Source: Planctomycetaceae bacterium
Lineage (GTDB): Bacteria; Planctomycetota; Planctomycetia; Pirellulales; Pirellulaceae
Direction: 5' to 3'
DNA length: 64,000 bases
Assembly: GCA_020638995.1 (NCBI GenBank)
Contig: JACKHM010000001.1
Coordinates: 124,001-188,000 of the forward strand
Notes under the pieces: model-generated
What the model saw: only the letters and a program-made list of their open reading frames with translations
The model's database searches: none
What the model was told of the DNA's origin: nothing
Position numbers and translations under genes: made by a program
In this document: piece after piece, positions 23,616-37,600 of the stretch
How the letters are laid out: each line of letters begins with the position of its first letter
Numbering within the stretch: the stretch's first letter is position 1

Positions 23616-25200
23616 TCACGACATTCTGGAGTTTTCAGCGCGAGCTCTCGCGCCGCACCGACCGCCAGCTGCCCATTTAACCTTTTGATTGATCCGCGTG
23701 ACCCTGGAACGAAAATGGGGCCATGGGAAACACAATATGTACGCAGAACAAATACGACCACCGTCTCAAGGAGCTCGTTCGCTCAACTCAAGACATCACT
23801 TGTGCCGTTGGACGCGGGGTCCCTCGATCAACAGCACGCAGCTGGCTAAGGGCGCCGGCCGCCGAGGTGATTTCGATCGATGTGGTTCAGCTTGATGCGA
23901 TCAACCTACAAAAGGAGGTCCTGCAGCTTCGAGCCAGGCTGCAGAAGCTCAGCGCGTTGCTGCGGGTTATGATCGTCGTGCTCAAACTGTCAGGCTACTC
24001 ACTGAATCAAGAGAGAGTTCCCGACGGGAAACAGAAACGCCACTTACTGCACGCCATCGATCGGTCACGTCCAACCTTGCCATTCCGTTCGGTGTTGCGA
24101 GTTATACGCCTCTCACAGTCTCGATATCATGCCTGGACTCGTAAAGAGCAATGTGAGTTGAACGACAGCCCGTCCTGTCCCCAAAACATGCCACATTAGC
24201 TCACGCCGGACGAGGTGGCCGTTATTGAAGACTTCGTAACTGGCGATGACTACCGACATGTCCCAACCGGAACGCTGGCCCTTCTCGCTCAGCGAATGGG
24301 CAAGGTATTCGCCTCAGCAAGCACTTGGCGTCGATTGGTCCGTAATCACAAATGGCGACGAGCTAGGCAACGTCTTCATCCGGCCAAGCCAAAGGTTGGG
24401 ATCCGAGCCTCAAAGTCCAACGAGATCTGGCACGTCGACACTTCCATAGTCCGGTTACTTGACGGTAGCAAAGCCTATCTTCACGCAGTCATCGACAATT
24501 ACTCCCGCCGCATCCTGTCGTGGAAGGTATCTTCAACATTCAATCCCGTTGCCACGGTGGAAATTCTGTTAACCGCTTCGAAGGGGATGGTTGACGGCAA
24601 ACCGATGCTGCTTGCCGACGGTGGCGTTGAGAACTTCAATGGTGCCGTCAATGAATTTGTCGAATCGGGACTGCTCAATCGCGTCCTGGCCCAAACGGAA
24701 ATCACGTTTTCCAACTCGATGATCGAATCGTGGTGGCGAGTCCTCAAGCACCAATGGCTATTCCTCAACACACTTGACTCGGTCAGGACAGTCGAGACGC
24801 TGGTGGCGTTCTATGTCCAAGAATACAACTCAAGCCTGCCACACTCGGCGTTTCGCGGGCAGACACCGGACGAGATGTGCTTCGGCATTGGAGGTAAAAT
24901 CCCGACAGAACTTGAGACATCGCGGAAGAAGGCCCGCGAGGCGCGAGTGGAGGCCAATCGGAAGCAAATGTGCCGTGCATGCAAGCCACCGGTCGTCATC
25001 GCAAAGTGAACTGATTTGACACGTAATCGTTCACCAAGTCGTGTTCACGGCTGCGCGAACTGCGGCCAAACGACCTATTCGACCAGCGAATACGCAGTAA
25101 CCAAAGTAACCAGAGCGTGCGTACAGTCTTCATGTCCGCTCCGGGGACCTGTTCAGGCGCTTACGCGAGAACTCGCGCTGAAAACTCCAGAATGTTGTGA
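23616..25200 (+). mobile_element. insertion sequence with 37-bp terminal inverted repeats
   Basis: The left end 23616-23652 and the complement of the right end 25164-25200 agree at 35 of 37 positions (TCACRACATTCTGGAGTTTT at the outside). Between them lies one transposase frame interrupted by a TAG. The length of 1,585 bp fits an IS with one integrase-core transposase. Flanking bases show no clear target duplication, so the insertion may be old or rearranged. Confidence 0.85.
23723..25009 (+). pseudogene. integrase-core (DDE) transposase with one in-frame TAG
   Basis: The frame starts MGNTICTQNKYDHRLKELV and has a coiled-coil-like middle (LQKEVLQLRARLQKLSALL). It stops at TAG 24197-24199 and goes on in the same frame with LTPDEVAVIEDFVTGDDYRH. 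The C-terminal half is a complete rve domain: first Asp in IWHVDTSIV, second in LLADGGVENF, Glu in SNSMIESWWRVLK, then PHSAFRGQTPDEM. The stop is in a CAT-TAG-CTC context where relatives have a CAG Gln, so one C-to-T change suffices. Without it the protein would be 428 residues, a normal transposase. Restart at 24215 (GTG) would give only the catalytic half. Confidence 0.82.
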
Positions 25201-25645
25201 CCGGCAGCAGCGAAAAACACAACGACGCATGTCACAGGCATACGTCCCAAGAGCCACATTTCATCGACGTGCTTTAGGAACACCTTGGACTACATTCTCA
25301 CCCACTCCTCGTTGGTAGGTAAAGTCTATGGTGCAACGAAGCCCATTGCATTTTGGCGAGTTGGAAAACCAGTAGGTGAGGTTTGCAGAAGCGACTGACC
25401 GTCAGAACACACAACAGTCAACAGCGAGGGCAGTTGCGCCGACAGCCACTCCCAAACGCCCCTGCGCACCATTCCTACCCATCGCTCAGCTTCAGAGTCC
25501 GCCTATCAAGCCCGCTAAGATCGCACTCACGTCAACATGCAATCGGCCACTCGCTGACATCAGACGAGCGGGTGACCTTTCAGATAGTTGACACAAAGTC
25601 TTACATCGCCAGGACATGGCGAGGTCGAGCGGAGCCCCGTTCTCT
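25201..25645. other. gap between the IS and the giant gene, no gene supported
   Basis: Short chance frames only. A weak hairpin (about 25605-25622, TCGCC/GGCGA) lies 25-40 bases beyond the stop of the giant gene and might help end its transcript, but there is no T run. Nothing else recognised. Confidence 0.4.
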
Positions 25646-28600
25646 TCACAGTTTCCACAGCGGCGCAACATCCGCTGCCAGCCTGTCGAGAAGTTCGCTC
25701 AACTCTTCCTTATCCACAGACCGAATCTCGTTACGGTAAATGGTGGAAAGTTCCGCTTCGCCCGTGATTCGGAAGAAGTCGTCGCAGCTCCCAGTTCGCG
25801 ACGGCGACGAATCAGCGGTCACTCGATTAGGTACCAGCTCCTTGAGCTGGGGCTCCGGAGAGACACCTTTCCAGCGGGAATCCGAGGCCGTGCTGATCGA
25901 CGACTCGCCTTCTGCTCCGAACCGATTGGTGAGATAGTTGATGACGATCAACACGTCCAACGGGCTTAAGAAGCCATCTCCGTTGACGTCATAGAACGGG
26001 TTCGTTGCGTCTGTGGGACGCGACGTCGGAAGCTTGCGATCGGCGTTCAATAGAGGACTAGATGGCAAATTCAATAAGTTGATGCCGACCAACACGTCGA
26101 GTGGCGAAACCACACCGTCGTGATTCGTGTCCACGGGATTCGCGAGATTTTGCCATGGGAAGGCGTTCTCGGTTACCGATAACACAATCGATTCCACTAG
26201 ACTTTTTGAAGGTGATCCAGAATCGATCGCAGTAATGTCGATCGGAACGGTTAACTCGTTCGCTTGCGAGAGGAACACGCCACTCTTGAGCTTCAACTTC
26301 ATATCGACGATCTCGAATCGAGCATCGTTGACCGTCAGTTGATGCAGATCGGCGGCATCTTCGTCGATTACCGAAACCGTTCCGATGACCGCGCCGGACA
26401 AGTTTTCCGGCACTTCGACCATGTCGAGGGTGATTTGTGTCGGAGCTTCGTTCAGGTCGCCAACAACCACGTCGAAGGTTCTGCTCGCCGAACGTGCGGG
26501 CGCCCCGGAATCGGTAACGCTGATCGTAAGCGAGTAGGAAGCAATCGCTTCATGGTTCAGCATCGCGGACGGAGCGAGTATGACGTGTCCCGTGTCATCG
26601 ATGTCGAAGACGCCGTCGGCATTTCCCGATGTGATCGCATATGACAACGACTGGGAGGTATCTTGATCACTCGCAACGACGCTTCCGACCACTGTGCCAC
26701 CAGGGCTGTTCTCGTCAATTGAGAACAATCCAGCTTGAATGACGGGATCGAACTCGTTGACATCGTTAATCAGAACGGTCACGGTTTTGCTGATCGACAG
26801 CCCCGGAGTTCCAGAGTCTGTCGCTATGAGCGTCAATGGGAGCGTTGAGTTCGTCTCGTGGTTCAGGCTTTGTCCGCTCTTGAGCTTGAGCTGTCCGCCC
26901 ACGACCTCAAAACGCGAGTCGGAAACCGTCACCGTGTGTGTTTCCCCGGCGTCGGGGTCGACGACCGTGATGTCGCCTACAACGGCACCTGCCGCGTTTT
27001 CGTTGATCGGTGTCAGAGTTGCATTGATCGCACTGGGCGCTTCGTTCACATTTGCGACCGTAATGACAAACGACTGCGTGCGCGACAAAGCGGGCGAACC
27101 GGAATCGGTTGCAGTGACCGTCAACGGAATCGTCGCGGTAGCTTCGTGGTCGAGCGCCACACCTGCCTTCAGCTTCAGTTGGCCGTTGTTCACTTCAAAC
27201 CGAGCATCGGAGACGGCGAAGGTGTGCGAGTCGCCAACATCCGGATCAACCACCAGCACGGCGCCAATCACGCCGCCCGCGACATTCTCGTTGATGGAAG
27301 TCTTGGAAAGCGATATGCTCGTCGGCGTTTCGTTAACATTGAGAACATTGATCACGAAACTTTTCGTTAAACCCAACGCGGGGGTTCCAGAGTCCGTTGC
27401 CGTGATCATTAGCGACACCGTAGATGCCGATTCGTAGTTAAGGCTTTGCCCAGATTTCAAACGCAACAGGCCATTCGCAACTTCAAAGCGGCTATCGGAA
27501 ACGCTCAGCGTATGTGTGTCACCCGCGTCCGGATCGACGACGCTTGCCGCGCCGACCGTGCCACCAACGGCGTTTTCGGCAATACTGGCGTTGGACAGCT
27601 GAATGTCCGTGGGTGCTTCGTTGGTGATCAATTCTTTGAGAACCGTGATCGTTACTGACTTTGTGAGGCTGCGCTGCGGAACCCCATCATCTGTCGCAAT
27701 GAGGTTCAGCGTGATGGTCGGTTCGGTCGCTTGATCGACCGACTGTCCTGCCTTTAGTTTCAGGATACCGCTCACGATCTCGAACCTTCCATCCGACACC
27801 GTAACCACATGCGAATCACCGGCATCAGGATCAACTACGGTGACCGTACCAACGGTCGCTCCAACCTCATGTTCACGGACTGCCGCTGCTCCCAGAACGA
27901 TACCAGTCGGCGCTTCGTTGACATCGTTGACTGTCAGCGAGACGAGTTGTGAGAAACTCTGCGCGGGATCAGCGGCATCGGTAGCGGTCAACGTCAGCAT
28001 CAGCGATGGCTCGCTCTCGAAATCTAGCGACATGCTGTCTTTCAGTTTCAAACGGTTATCGATAACTTCAAATCGATCGTCCGAGACTGAAAATACAGTC
28101 GCACTGTTGGCATCAGGATCGTCCGCCAGAAGGTTGGCCAGCACCTCACCGCTGGAATTCTCGTTAACGAACAGAATCGTCAACGGCGGTTCGTTGAGAT
28201 CATTAACATCGATAGTGAATGCCTGAGTAAAGCTGGATGGCGGTGTTCCCGAATCCGTTGCAGTTACGTTCAGCGTGATTTGAGAACTCGCCTCGTAGTT
28301 CAAACTGACTCCCTGCTTCAGCCTCAGTTTTCCGGCAACCACCTCGAAGCGAGGATCTGAAACGGTAAACGTGGGTGTCATGCCGGTGTCGGGGTCGTCG
28401 ACCGACAATCCGCCGACCTCGGCACCAGGGGCATTTTCGTTCACAGAACTATTGTTCAGCGAAATGCCGACAATTGGTTCGTTAACGTCGACGACGTCGA
28501 TCGTGAATGATTTTGTTGCAGAAAGGCCAGGACTTCCCAAGTCGGTGGCGGTCACCTCCAAGTTAATCGACGCGGCGGCCTCATGATCCAGGCTTGAATT

Positions 28601-31600
28601 GTCTTTCAACTTCAGGAGACCGCCAACGATTTCAAAGCGGTTGTCTGATACCGAAAAAGTGTGGAAGTCACCCAAGTCTGCGTCACTAACGGTGACATTA
28701 CCGATCACGCCACCCGCAAGATTCTCAGCAACACGATCACCGTCGAGAGTGACGTTTGTAGGAGCTACGTTCACGGAGGAAACGCTGATCGTAAACGTAC
28801 GCGTAACGCTGCGGTCGTCGGCTGTGCCGAACTGGTTGTCCCAGCCCGCGTCCTCGACGGTCACCGCGATAGTCGACGTACCTAACGCAAGCGGTGTCAC
28901 GCGAAGTTCGCCCGTGGTAGGAAGTGTCCGCTCGTTGTAGTTGCTAACAGGATCAGCAATCACCCCTGTGTTGCTGCTCGTAGCTGAGATACGCAAACTC
29001 TTGCGATCGTCATCACCCGAGTTGATCCCGGTCAGCGTGATCGATTGCTCGCCAGAACCGGGCAAGATGCGACGGTCCGAGATCGGGTCTAACGTGGGCG
29101 GCGTGTTCAACGTGACGTTGACCAGTTCCTCTCGCGTCGAGTCATCCTCAGTATCGAACGTATTGTCCGGTCCAGCGTCTCGCAACGTGAGCAGGATATC
29201 ACCGGAACCGTAAGCGCCACTGAGCGGTGTGAATGTCAATGAGCCGCTCGTTGCGCCGGGAATATAGGTGACTTCCAGCGTCTCGAAGAAATCGGTTGTC
29301 GTGCTGGTCGCCGTGATCGAAAGCTGTTGCGTCGGTTCGCCAACGCCCGGCGAAATCCCCGTCAGCGGCACTGACTGCGAACCAGGATTCGCGTTCAAAG
29401 CAATTGGTTGCAACGGGTCGAGTGTCGGAGGGTCGTTATGTTCGGTGACGGTGATGGTAACCGTTTCAATCACGGATGTCTGGCCGTCATCAATAATAAC
29501 AGAGATGATGGCGGTTCCGTGCTGGTTCATATCGGTCACGAACTGCAGTTCGGCCGTCGCAGCATCCGGGTCCCGTACCACCTCCAATTCCGCAAACATC
29601 GTGGAGTTATCAGAAGATACGCTGACGGTAACCGCTTGCACTTCATCCCCGCCAGCAGTGATGTCGGAAATGAGAATGGTCTGACGAGGTTGATTCTCAA
29701 ATATGGACAGGGACGTTGTTTCAAGTACAGCGGTCGGTGCGTCGTTCACAGGCGTTACGTCCACATTGAGAGTCGCGGTCGCCAAGCCATCGTCGGTCGT
29801 ATCAAGTTGACCGTCAGAACCCGCGTCTTGCAATGAGATGGTAATGGTCGCCGGACCGAAAGCATTTGGCGACGTTTGGAACGCGAGCGATCCGACTTCG
29901 GCACCGGTAACGTAGCTGACAGTCAGATCACTGATTAGGTCCGTATTGCTTGCGACCGCCGTAACACGCACCAACTGGTTCTCCCCGCCGCCTGCTGAAA
30001 TGCCCGTCAATTCAATGGTTTGCATATCGGTGATGCCATTGCCGTCCGCGTCGAGATCCTCCGCGATGACAATGTCCGAAATGGCATCGATGGTGGGAGC
30101 GTCGTTCATGTCTTGAATTACAACGACATGGTCTTCGACCTCGCCGTCCAAGCCCAGACCGATGGGTCCTGCGACTCCACTGGTGCTGATACGGAATCGC
30201 GAATAGGTCTCTCCTAAAACAGCATCCGCCGGAACGTCGAACATCACGACTCTGCTGCCCGTGGTTACAGCCAATCCATTCGCGACGACCTCGCTGGGAT
30301 CAAACATGCCGTTACCATTGAAATCGATCCAAGCGTCGAGGGTCGCCCCTGCGTCCGCCTCTCGTACTTCGATGATCGAGGTTGCTGACATGCCGGCAAT
30401 CAAGGTCCCAAAGGAAACACCGTCTTCGTCCGTTCCGTTGTCCACACGATCTGCCTCGGCATCGCGTTGTGAGCCGAGTGTCGGGCCGATTGCCAGATGG
30501 CGTGCTCCGTTGGCTGATAACGTCGTGGCATAGGAATCCGGGGCGCTGCCAAAGTCGAGGGCGCCAGTGGCCAGCGCCGTCAGGACCACGTCATTTCCGT
30601 CGCCACCCGCGTAGCTGAGACGGAAGAATCCGTTGCCACCCACGGTAACGATCGAATCCTCTGGCAAGCCCGCGAATTGCCCGGTCAATTCCGAATCCGC
30701 GGACTCCAAATTGATTAGTACAATCGTGCTGTCGACCACAGGTGTGAAGCCCAGCGTTAACGCGAGCGTTGCATTTCCTAAATCAACTGATCGAGCCGCG
30801 CCAGTCACATTCAGTTGGTCATAACCGGTGCCTGCCGCCGTTCCGTTCAATTCCATCTGTAACGTCGTACCACCGGCGAACAAGACGTCGCCGGCGATAT
30901 TCAAAGTTGTCGGTCCCGTACCAACTAACAAAACGCCGCCGTCACCGCCGCCGTCTAGACCTGCATCAAGCGTTCCATCGGCGCGCACGGTCCCACCGTC
31001 CAAGACGAGCGTCTGCGAGAGACCATTGGGCAGTTCAAGTGTTCCCGCTTGTGCCGTGACCGTTCCGGCCGTCGTGCGATTGTCGAGTTGCAAGGTGCCT
31101 GTACCGGCCTTGATCAGATTGAAGGCGCCTGCGATCGGTTGTGTTACGACCGTGGTTCCTGTGTGCGACACAACGGTATCGGCATGGAGAGTGACAGAAC
31201 CATCGAGAGTAAGTCCCGCGGACGTTTTTAGCAGACCGCCGCTCAGTTGCACGGCGCCATTGAGCGTTAAAGCACCCACTCCGTCGACAGCACCGAGCGT
31301 GATCACGGACCCGGTGAGAACTGTGTCGCCCGTCAATTCAACATCACCAAAGGTGAGCGGATCGTCGCTTGTGCGGATCGTGCCTTGTACCGTCGTGGTT
31401 CTGGAAGGAGTCGTTAACCCACCGTCGAAATCGAAGACGTCCGAAGAGCTGTCGCCAAGTGTTACGCCGCTGATCCCTTCAAGCATCACCAGCCCGCTAA
31501 ACTGGGCTCCGCCGGGTAACTCAAGTCGGAAGTCACCGCTCGCGCTAAGCGTCGTTCCCGTCACGCGGCTTTCCATGGCCAAAACGCCTCCCCGTTTTGC

Positions 31601-34600
31601 AATGGCCACGTTCGCGAGCTGCAGATCTCCTGCTGTACTACGCACCAAGTCGTTGCCGCTGGTCGCCGCGATCGTGATCTGACTCGTCAAATTCTCGTCT
31701 TGCGCCCCAAAAACCAGTGTGTTGTCACCACCGCCCAAGTCGATGGTCATCGAATCCGTGGGATGGATGAAGGTCACCGACTCGCTGGACGAGACACTGC
31801 TGATCATGGACTTGTTGTTATTGGACGTGCCTGCATCGGCTAGCGTGATGACGTCGTCCCCACTGCCAAATGTGAACGTGCGGTTCGTGGTTACCGTCGT
31901 ATCATCGATGGGTTCGAGGCCGGTATACCGAATCGTCTTGGTGACCGGCATGTTGTTCTCTTGCACGACAATCCGAACCGTCCCATCGTGCGGGTTGTCG
32001 AACTCCTGAGTTAGTTGTCCGGTCTCCGCGCTGGAAGAGTAGACGTCCATAACGTCAAAATCACCGTTCCCATTTCCGTGATAGGTCAGGCCCGGCAGAG
32101 GTAATCCTTTGTCGTCGACTGGCGTCGGGATCACGGAGGCATCGACGCGGACGCTGTTGTCGAGATTGTCTCCCTCCACCAGGATCGACGAGACGGAAGC
32201 CTTGGCGACCTCGCCCACAACAACGCTGCCAATCCGCGATACGATGTTACCGTTCACCAATGAGATCTCTAACGGTTCCGTCGACACGGACAGACGCAGC
32301 GGATTGCCTGGTTCAAGAATTGTGACTTGATAGTCTTCGACTTCTCCATCTGGGGCCGCCCCGGTTGGTGACAAGCCTCCTGCGATACTCAATCGGAATC
32401 GGACGTAGGTATTGCCGGGTACTGCCACGTTGGGAATGGTGAATCCGAGTGGCGTCCTGCCGGCAGAAACGTCCACGCTATCGAATATCTTCTCGTCCGC
32501 GTCTGACCACACTCCGTCTTGATTGAAGTCGATCCAGGCATCTAATTTGGCCGCCGCGGACGCCGTCACGATGACACCGCCCTTGGTGGCAACTTGGTCA
32601 ACGATCAGACTCGACACAAAAGCAATACCGTCCTCGTCCGAGCCGTCTTTGCTTGCCGGCCCGTCTGGCTGCCCGTCCGCTTCCGCATCCCGCGTCGCAC
32701 CCAGCATAGGGCCGACTGCGCGATGCACTGCACCGTTTTCAAACTTCAGCGTTCCGAATGGCGCGTCGCCATAATCTCCTGCTCCGTAACCTCGAATCGC
32801 AAAGGTGTTTGGCGATGTTGCCGTGTCGTAGACGAATCGGACATCTGTCGAATTCAACACGCCAGTCGAATCGTTGGCAGCATTGCTGAACGTGCCGTTA
32901 AGCTGAGGAGTTTCCAGGAAGACCAATTCTTCCGCCACTAGTGCCTGGTAACTCAATTGATCGTAGACCCGAGCGTCCCCTAGCGAGATTGCAGCGGCGC
33001 TCACTCGTCCGAGGTTATTCGCGGCAGAACCTTGCAGCACAAACCCTGCATTTCCGTCAAATGTCACGCTGCCGCTGACCGTCAGCTTGTCGGTCGTGCT
33101 AGGCGTTGGAGCCAACAGGCCATTCGATTTGAGATGGAGGTTGCCAGTGATCGTTCCCTCGCCGAAAAGCGATGCGTCTTCGACCATGACATTCGAGGTC
33201 ACGCTGCCGTTCAAGGTCAAAGAGCCGCCAACGACGTTGGTCGCTCCGGTATAGGAATTGTCTGTCGATAGAGTTGTGTCAGCGGACGTCGTCAATCCAC
33301 CGGGTCCGGAAACAGGAGCCGCGAACACAATTTGCCCGCTACCCGTAACTCGGAGATCAGTGGCAAGCGAAACTGTCGCAACGTAGTTTTGGTCGCGGGC
33401 GATGATCGATCCGCCGTTGATAGTGACCGGACCATTCGAAGTCAGCGATGCGAGTGGCTGGTTCGAGCCAATTGGTCCATTGAAGAAGATGTTGCCGAAG
33501 ACGACCAGATCCACGTCGTTCGCCGTTTCGCTGACATCTTCATCGGCCGCATCAACACCGCCCAGCGTCACATGCGAGCCGGACAGAACTACGTCGCCGG
33601 CAAGGATCAAGCTGCCATTAAAGGTTTGTGCCCCCGTGGTGGAGACATTTCCTTTGAGTTGCGTCACCCCGCTGATATGAAGAGAATCGAGCGGGGTGTT
33701 CCCACCAATCGCGTCACCCAGCACCACGGAGCCTGCGTCGATGGTCACACTCCCGGCGGTCATTGCTTCGACCGTTGCCGCGAACAGGACTGCCCGAGCT
33801 TGAATCGTCGTGTCAGTGCCGACTCTTACTAGCCCTAGGTACTCTTGGTCGCCACTTGTCGTAACCTCGTCGGAGGAAAGCAAGATTTCCGACGCGTCAA
33901 TACTCAAGCTTGGCAACAAGTCGACGACTGGTGCGCTCCAATTAACCGTTTGAACATTGGCAATCGACAGATCCGCACCGAACTCAGAACTCAGCGACAT
34001 AACATCTAACTGGGTGAATGCACTTGGCCCGCCTTGAATCAGCAAGGACTCCGTCGGATTTTCAAACAAGACCGTCGCAGTCATCGCCGACAGAGCGTGA
34101 GATACCGTCAGTTGACCGCCTCCCGCGGCAGCGACCTGGGCTCGCGACGCAGCGTCGCCAAAAGTTAGGACGGTGTCGGCGGATTCAAGGGCAGAGTGGA
34201 CCGTCGTTGCATTTGAATAGAATACCTGCACATCATCCGCTACCACCTGGCCTGCGGTCGCGGTCGCGAGATCGGCAAACAAGTCTGTCAGCGGCACGTC
34301 GCCAATCAAGGTCAGAGAGTTTGTGAAATCGTCCGCAAAGTGGAGAGCGACATTGGCCGACAAGCCATCGAGATCAATCGTCGCCTGCGTGTTGGCGCCG
34401 GCCGCTTCAATGGTTAGTAGGTCGAGATCGCCATACCGCAGTTCACTCGCGGTACCAAACAGTCCATCGCCGCGAACCGCATCTGCACTGATTGTAAATG
34501 GACCGCCAGTTGAGTCGGAAGAATCGACGATGCTGAGTACGTTACTGCCTGCTCCGCCATTCAGAATGACTTGCATGTTCTCGATGAAGTTGACCGTACC

Positions 34601-37600
34601 GCCAGCGATTGCGGCGCCGTCGCTGTCAAAAACAATCTGGTCGTCCCCGTCACCGGTGTTGATCGTCAAATTCGCGGAATGTCTGAAAAGCAGTGTCACA
34701 CCATCGGTCGAATCAATACGCAGAGCGTTGCCCGGCCAGTCTCTCAGCACGGTCTCCGCGGCCGAGTTGCCATAGTTCAACGTCAAGTTATCGACGTCGA
34801 GTACCGAGGCGATCAACTCGATGTTGCTGAACGAGACGGACGCGTTTCCGGAAAACTCAATGATTCCCGTCGTGTCGTTAACATTAGAGATCGACTCCGA
34901 ACCACAATCGCAGTTACTTAGAATGAGCTGGTCCAAGTCACCCCCGCCTTCAAATCGAATGGGGCGGTCAAATCCGCCGTCGATGTAGTCGACGGTCAGG
35001 TGGTCCGATCCGTCCGCAGTGTCGATGATGATCGCACCGTCGAACTCCGCCAGCGGCACGCGGATGGTCTTCGTGCCAATACCCCGCGCCAACGAAATGT
35101 CACTTCCCAGGAAATTGGATGATTCGACATCCGTGATCGTAATAAACTCGGAATCCGTGCTGATTGTTAGATCGTCGTATCCTGACGTTCCCGTGAAGTG
35201 CAGGTCGCCATCGACGATTGTCACTGTCGACGTAGCTGTGACCGGAGTTCGCGACGGCACAATTGTCAGCGGATGATCTTCCACTTCTCCGTCAAGAGCC
35301 AGGCCGGTTGGTGCGAGGTTGCCAGCGGAGCTGATGCGGAAGCGTGCGAACGTGTCTCTCGCCGACACGCCCGCAGGAAGCGTGAACTCCAGCAAGTTGC
35401 GTCCGTTGACAACTGTCTTGTTTGTGAAGATTTGTTCCCCGACACCACTAAAACTACCGTTGCCATCGAAGTCAATCCAAGCGTCGAGCTTGGCTCCCGC
35501 ATCCACGTTGCTGACATCAACGCGCACATAAGCCTGCCCGCCAGGTGTGGCTTGCACCTCGCCAAACAACACACCGTCTTCGTCGTCGACCGCTTGGTCA
35601 GAATCGTCCGCCGGCAATGCCACACCTGCATGCGGTGGAAAGATGATCTTATCGATGAACGCCGTGTCATCCCCGTTCGGGTCAAGGTCGATGGAGTCCT
35701 TGTAGTATTCCCAACTAAACTTGTGGACTCCAGCGCTAACTGCAAATATTTCCGTAGTGAATACGGTCTCTACACCTGACCACCGCTGCTGAATGGTGTC
35801 GTCGATGTAGAAAGTCAGGAAATCGAAATTCGGTTCAGACGATACAAGGCGGTCGAACTGGATGTTCCCTCCCACCAAAACATCGAGCGACACTTCCAAC
35901 CGCGTTACCTTAACATGCGAGATCACTCCTGCCCGGGCACTGTAAGTACCATCTGAACTCGTTGAGGAAGAAATCGTCCAGGCCGCGTCGCCCACGCTCT
36001 GCCAGGGAAGTTCAGTAAAATCTCCCGACTCAAAGCTTTCGATTGTAGTGGACACTGCTTCTGTATCGATGTTCGTGCCCAGAACAGGACCGCCAACGAT
36101 GTGGCGGGCACCATTCGGCAACAATGTCTCAGAACCAGGCGCATCGCCAAAGTCGAGATTGCTTTGAATCGTGACTTGATAATCTTCAACTTCGCCATTT
36201 GCTACGGAACCGGTGGCCGCCAAATCTTCGGCGGAGCCCACACGAATGCGGGCAAATGTTTCGCCGACCAAGGCCGTTGCTGGAATGTTGAACACATGCA
36301 ACACGTTGTCGGTGCCGCTGACAAGAACATTGGTCGCAATCTGTTCATTCGTGTCAAAGTCGCCATCTTGATTAAAGTCAATCCAGGCGTTGATGAACGA
36401 GGCTTTGCCTGCTGTATTGGTAACGAGCACCGACATCGAAGCTTCCGTCTGGCCGATCCTCAACGTGTCAAACTCAACTCCGTCGTCCTCATCGGGCTGG
36501 TTGCCGTTCATCTCCGCGTCGACGAGTTCGCCCAACCGCAGTGCGCTCAGCAAGTGACTTGCCACACCATACGATACTGGTGCATCGCTAAAGTCCGAGG
36601 CCTGCGAAGTAACTGTCAACACAACATCGTTGCCATCGCCAGCGGCGTAATTGATCTGGAACCACCAACCGCCAGCTTCAAACTGAGCACCCTCAGCGAG
36701 TGTTTGGCCAGCAGCATCCGTGAAATTACCCGAAATGGTCGACCCGGTATCGGCTTGGAAGATGGTGAACGTGTCGTTGACCACCGGTACGAAGCCGAGC
36801 ACCACGTTGAGCCCTGCGCCGCCGAGTATCGCGGTATGGCCCGAGCCCTCCAACTGAAGTTGATCATACTCGGTTCCGACAGTTCTTCCATTGATTTCAA
36901 TTTCCAGCACGCTGTCGGACAGATCCACGTCGTTGGGTATCTTCTGAATTCCTGGAGATGCCCCCGGAGTATAAGAGCCGCCAGCTTCGACAGTGACTTT
37001 GCCCTTGGGATCTCCCTTGCCGCCCAGGTTGGCGGTCCGTTTGACCACGACATCAGAAGCGATCGATCCGTTCTCTTGCAGCTTGAGCGCACCAGCCTGG
37101 ATCGTCGTCAGCCCCGTGTAGGTATGATTGCCAAACAGTTTTGTCGTTCCAGCGCCGCTATGCACCAGGCTCAAGACGCCGCCGCCAGTCTGTGAGATGA
37201 TCCCGTTGACCGCGCCGGCATCGTTTGCTCCCAGCGTGAGCGTGGCATTGTCTGCCGAGTTCAAAGTGATCGTCTGCTCGAACGAGATCGCTTCACCCAC
37301 GAATTGAGCATCGCCTTGAATGACAACCGAGTCGCGGAAAAGCTGTGTGTCAGCCGTAACGTGTACGTCGGCGCTAAACTGTGTTCCGCCTGCGGCATCG
37401 GTCGCCAAAGAAGCCAAAGTCGTTCCGCTGCCGATATCGCCATTTAGCTGCGTGCTGCCGGTTCCTGAATTCAGTGTCAGCGCGAAGGAACCATCCACTC
37501 TGCCATTGACGACGATATTGCCGTCCGGAGTTCCCTGTGAATCGATGGTCACATCCGCGGCGAGCTCAACCTCGCCATTCAAAACCACTCCCGTCACATC

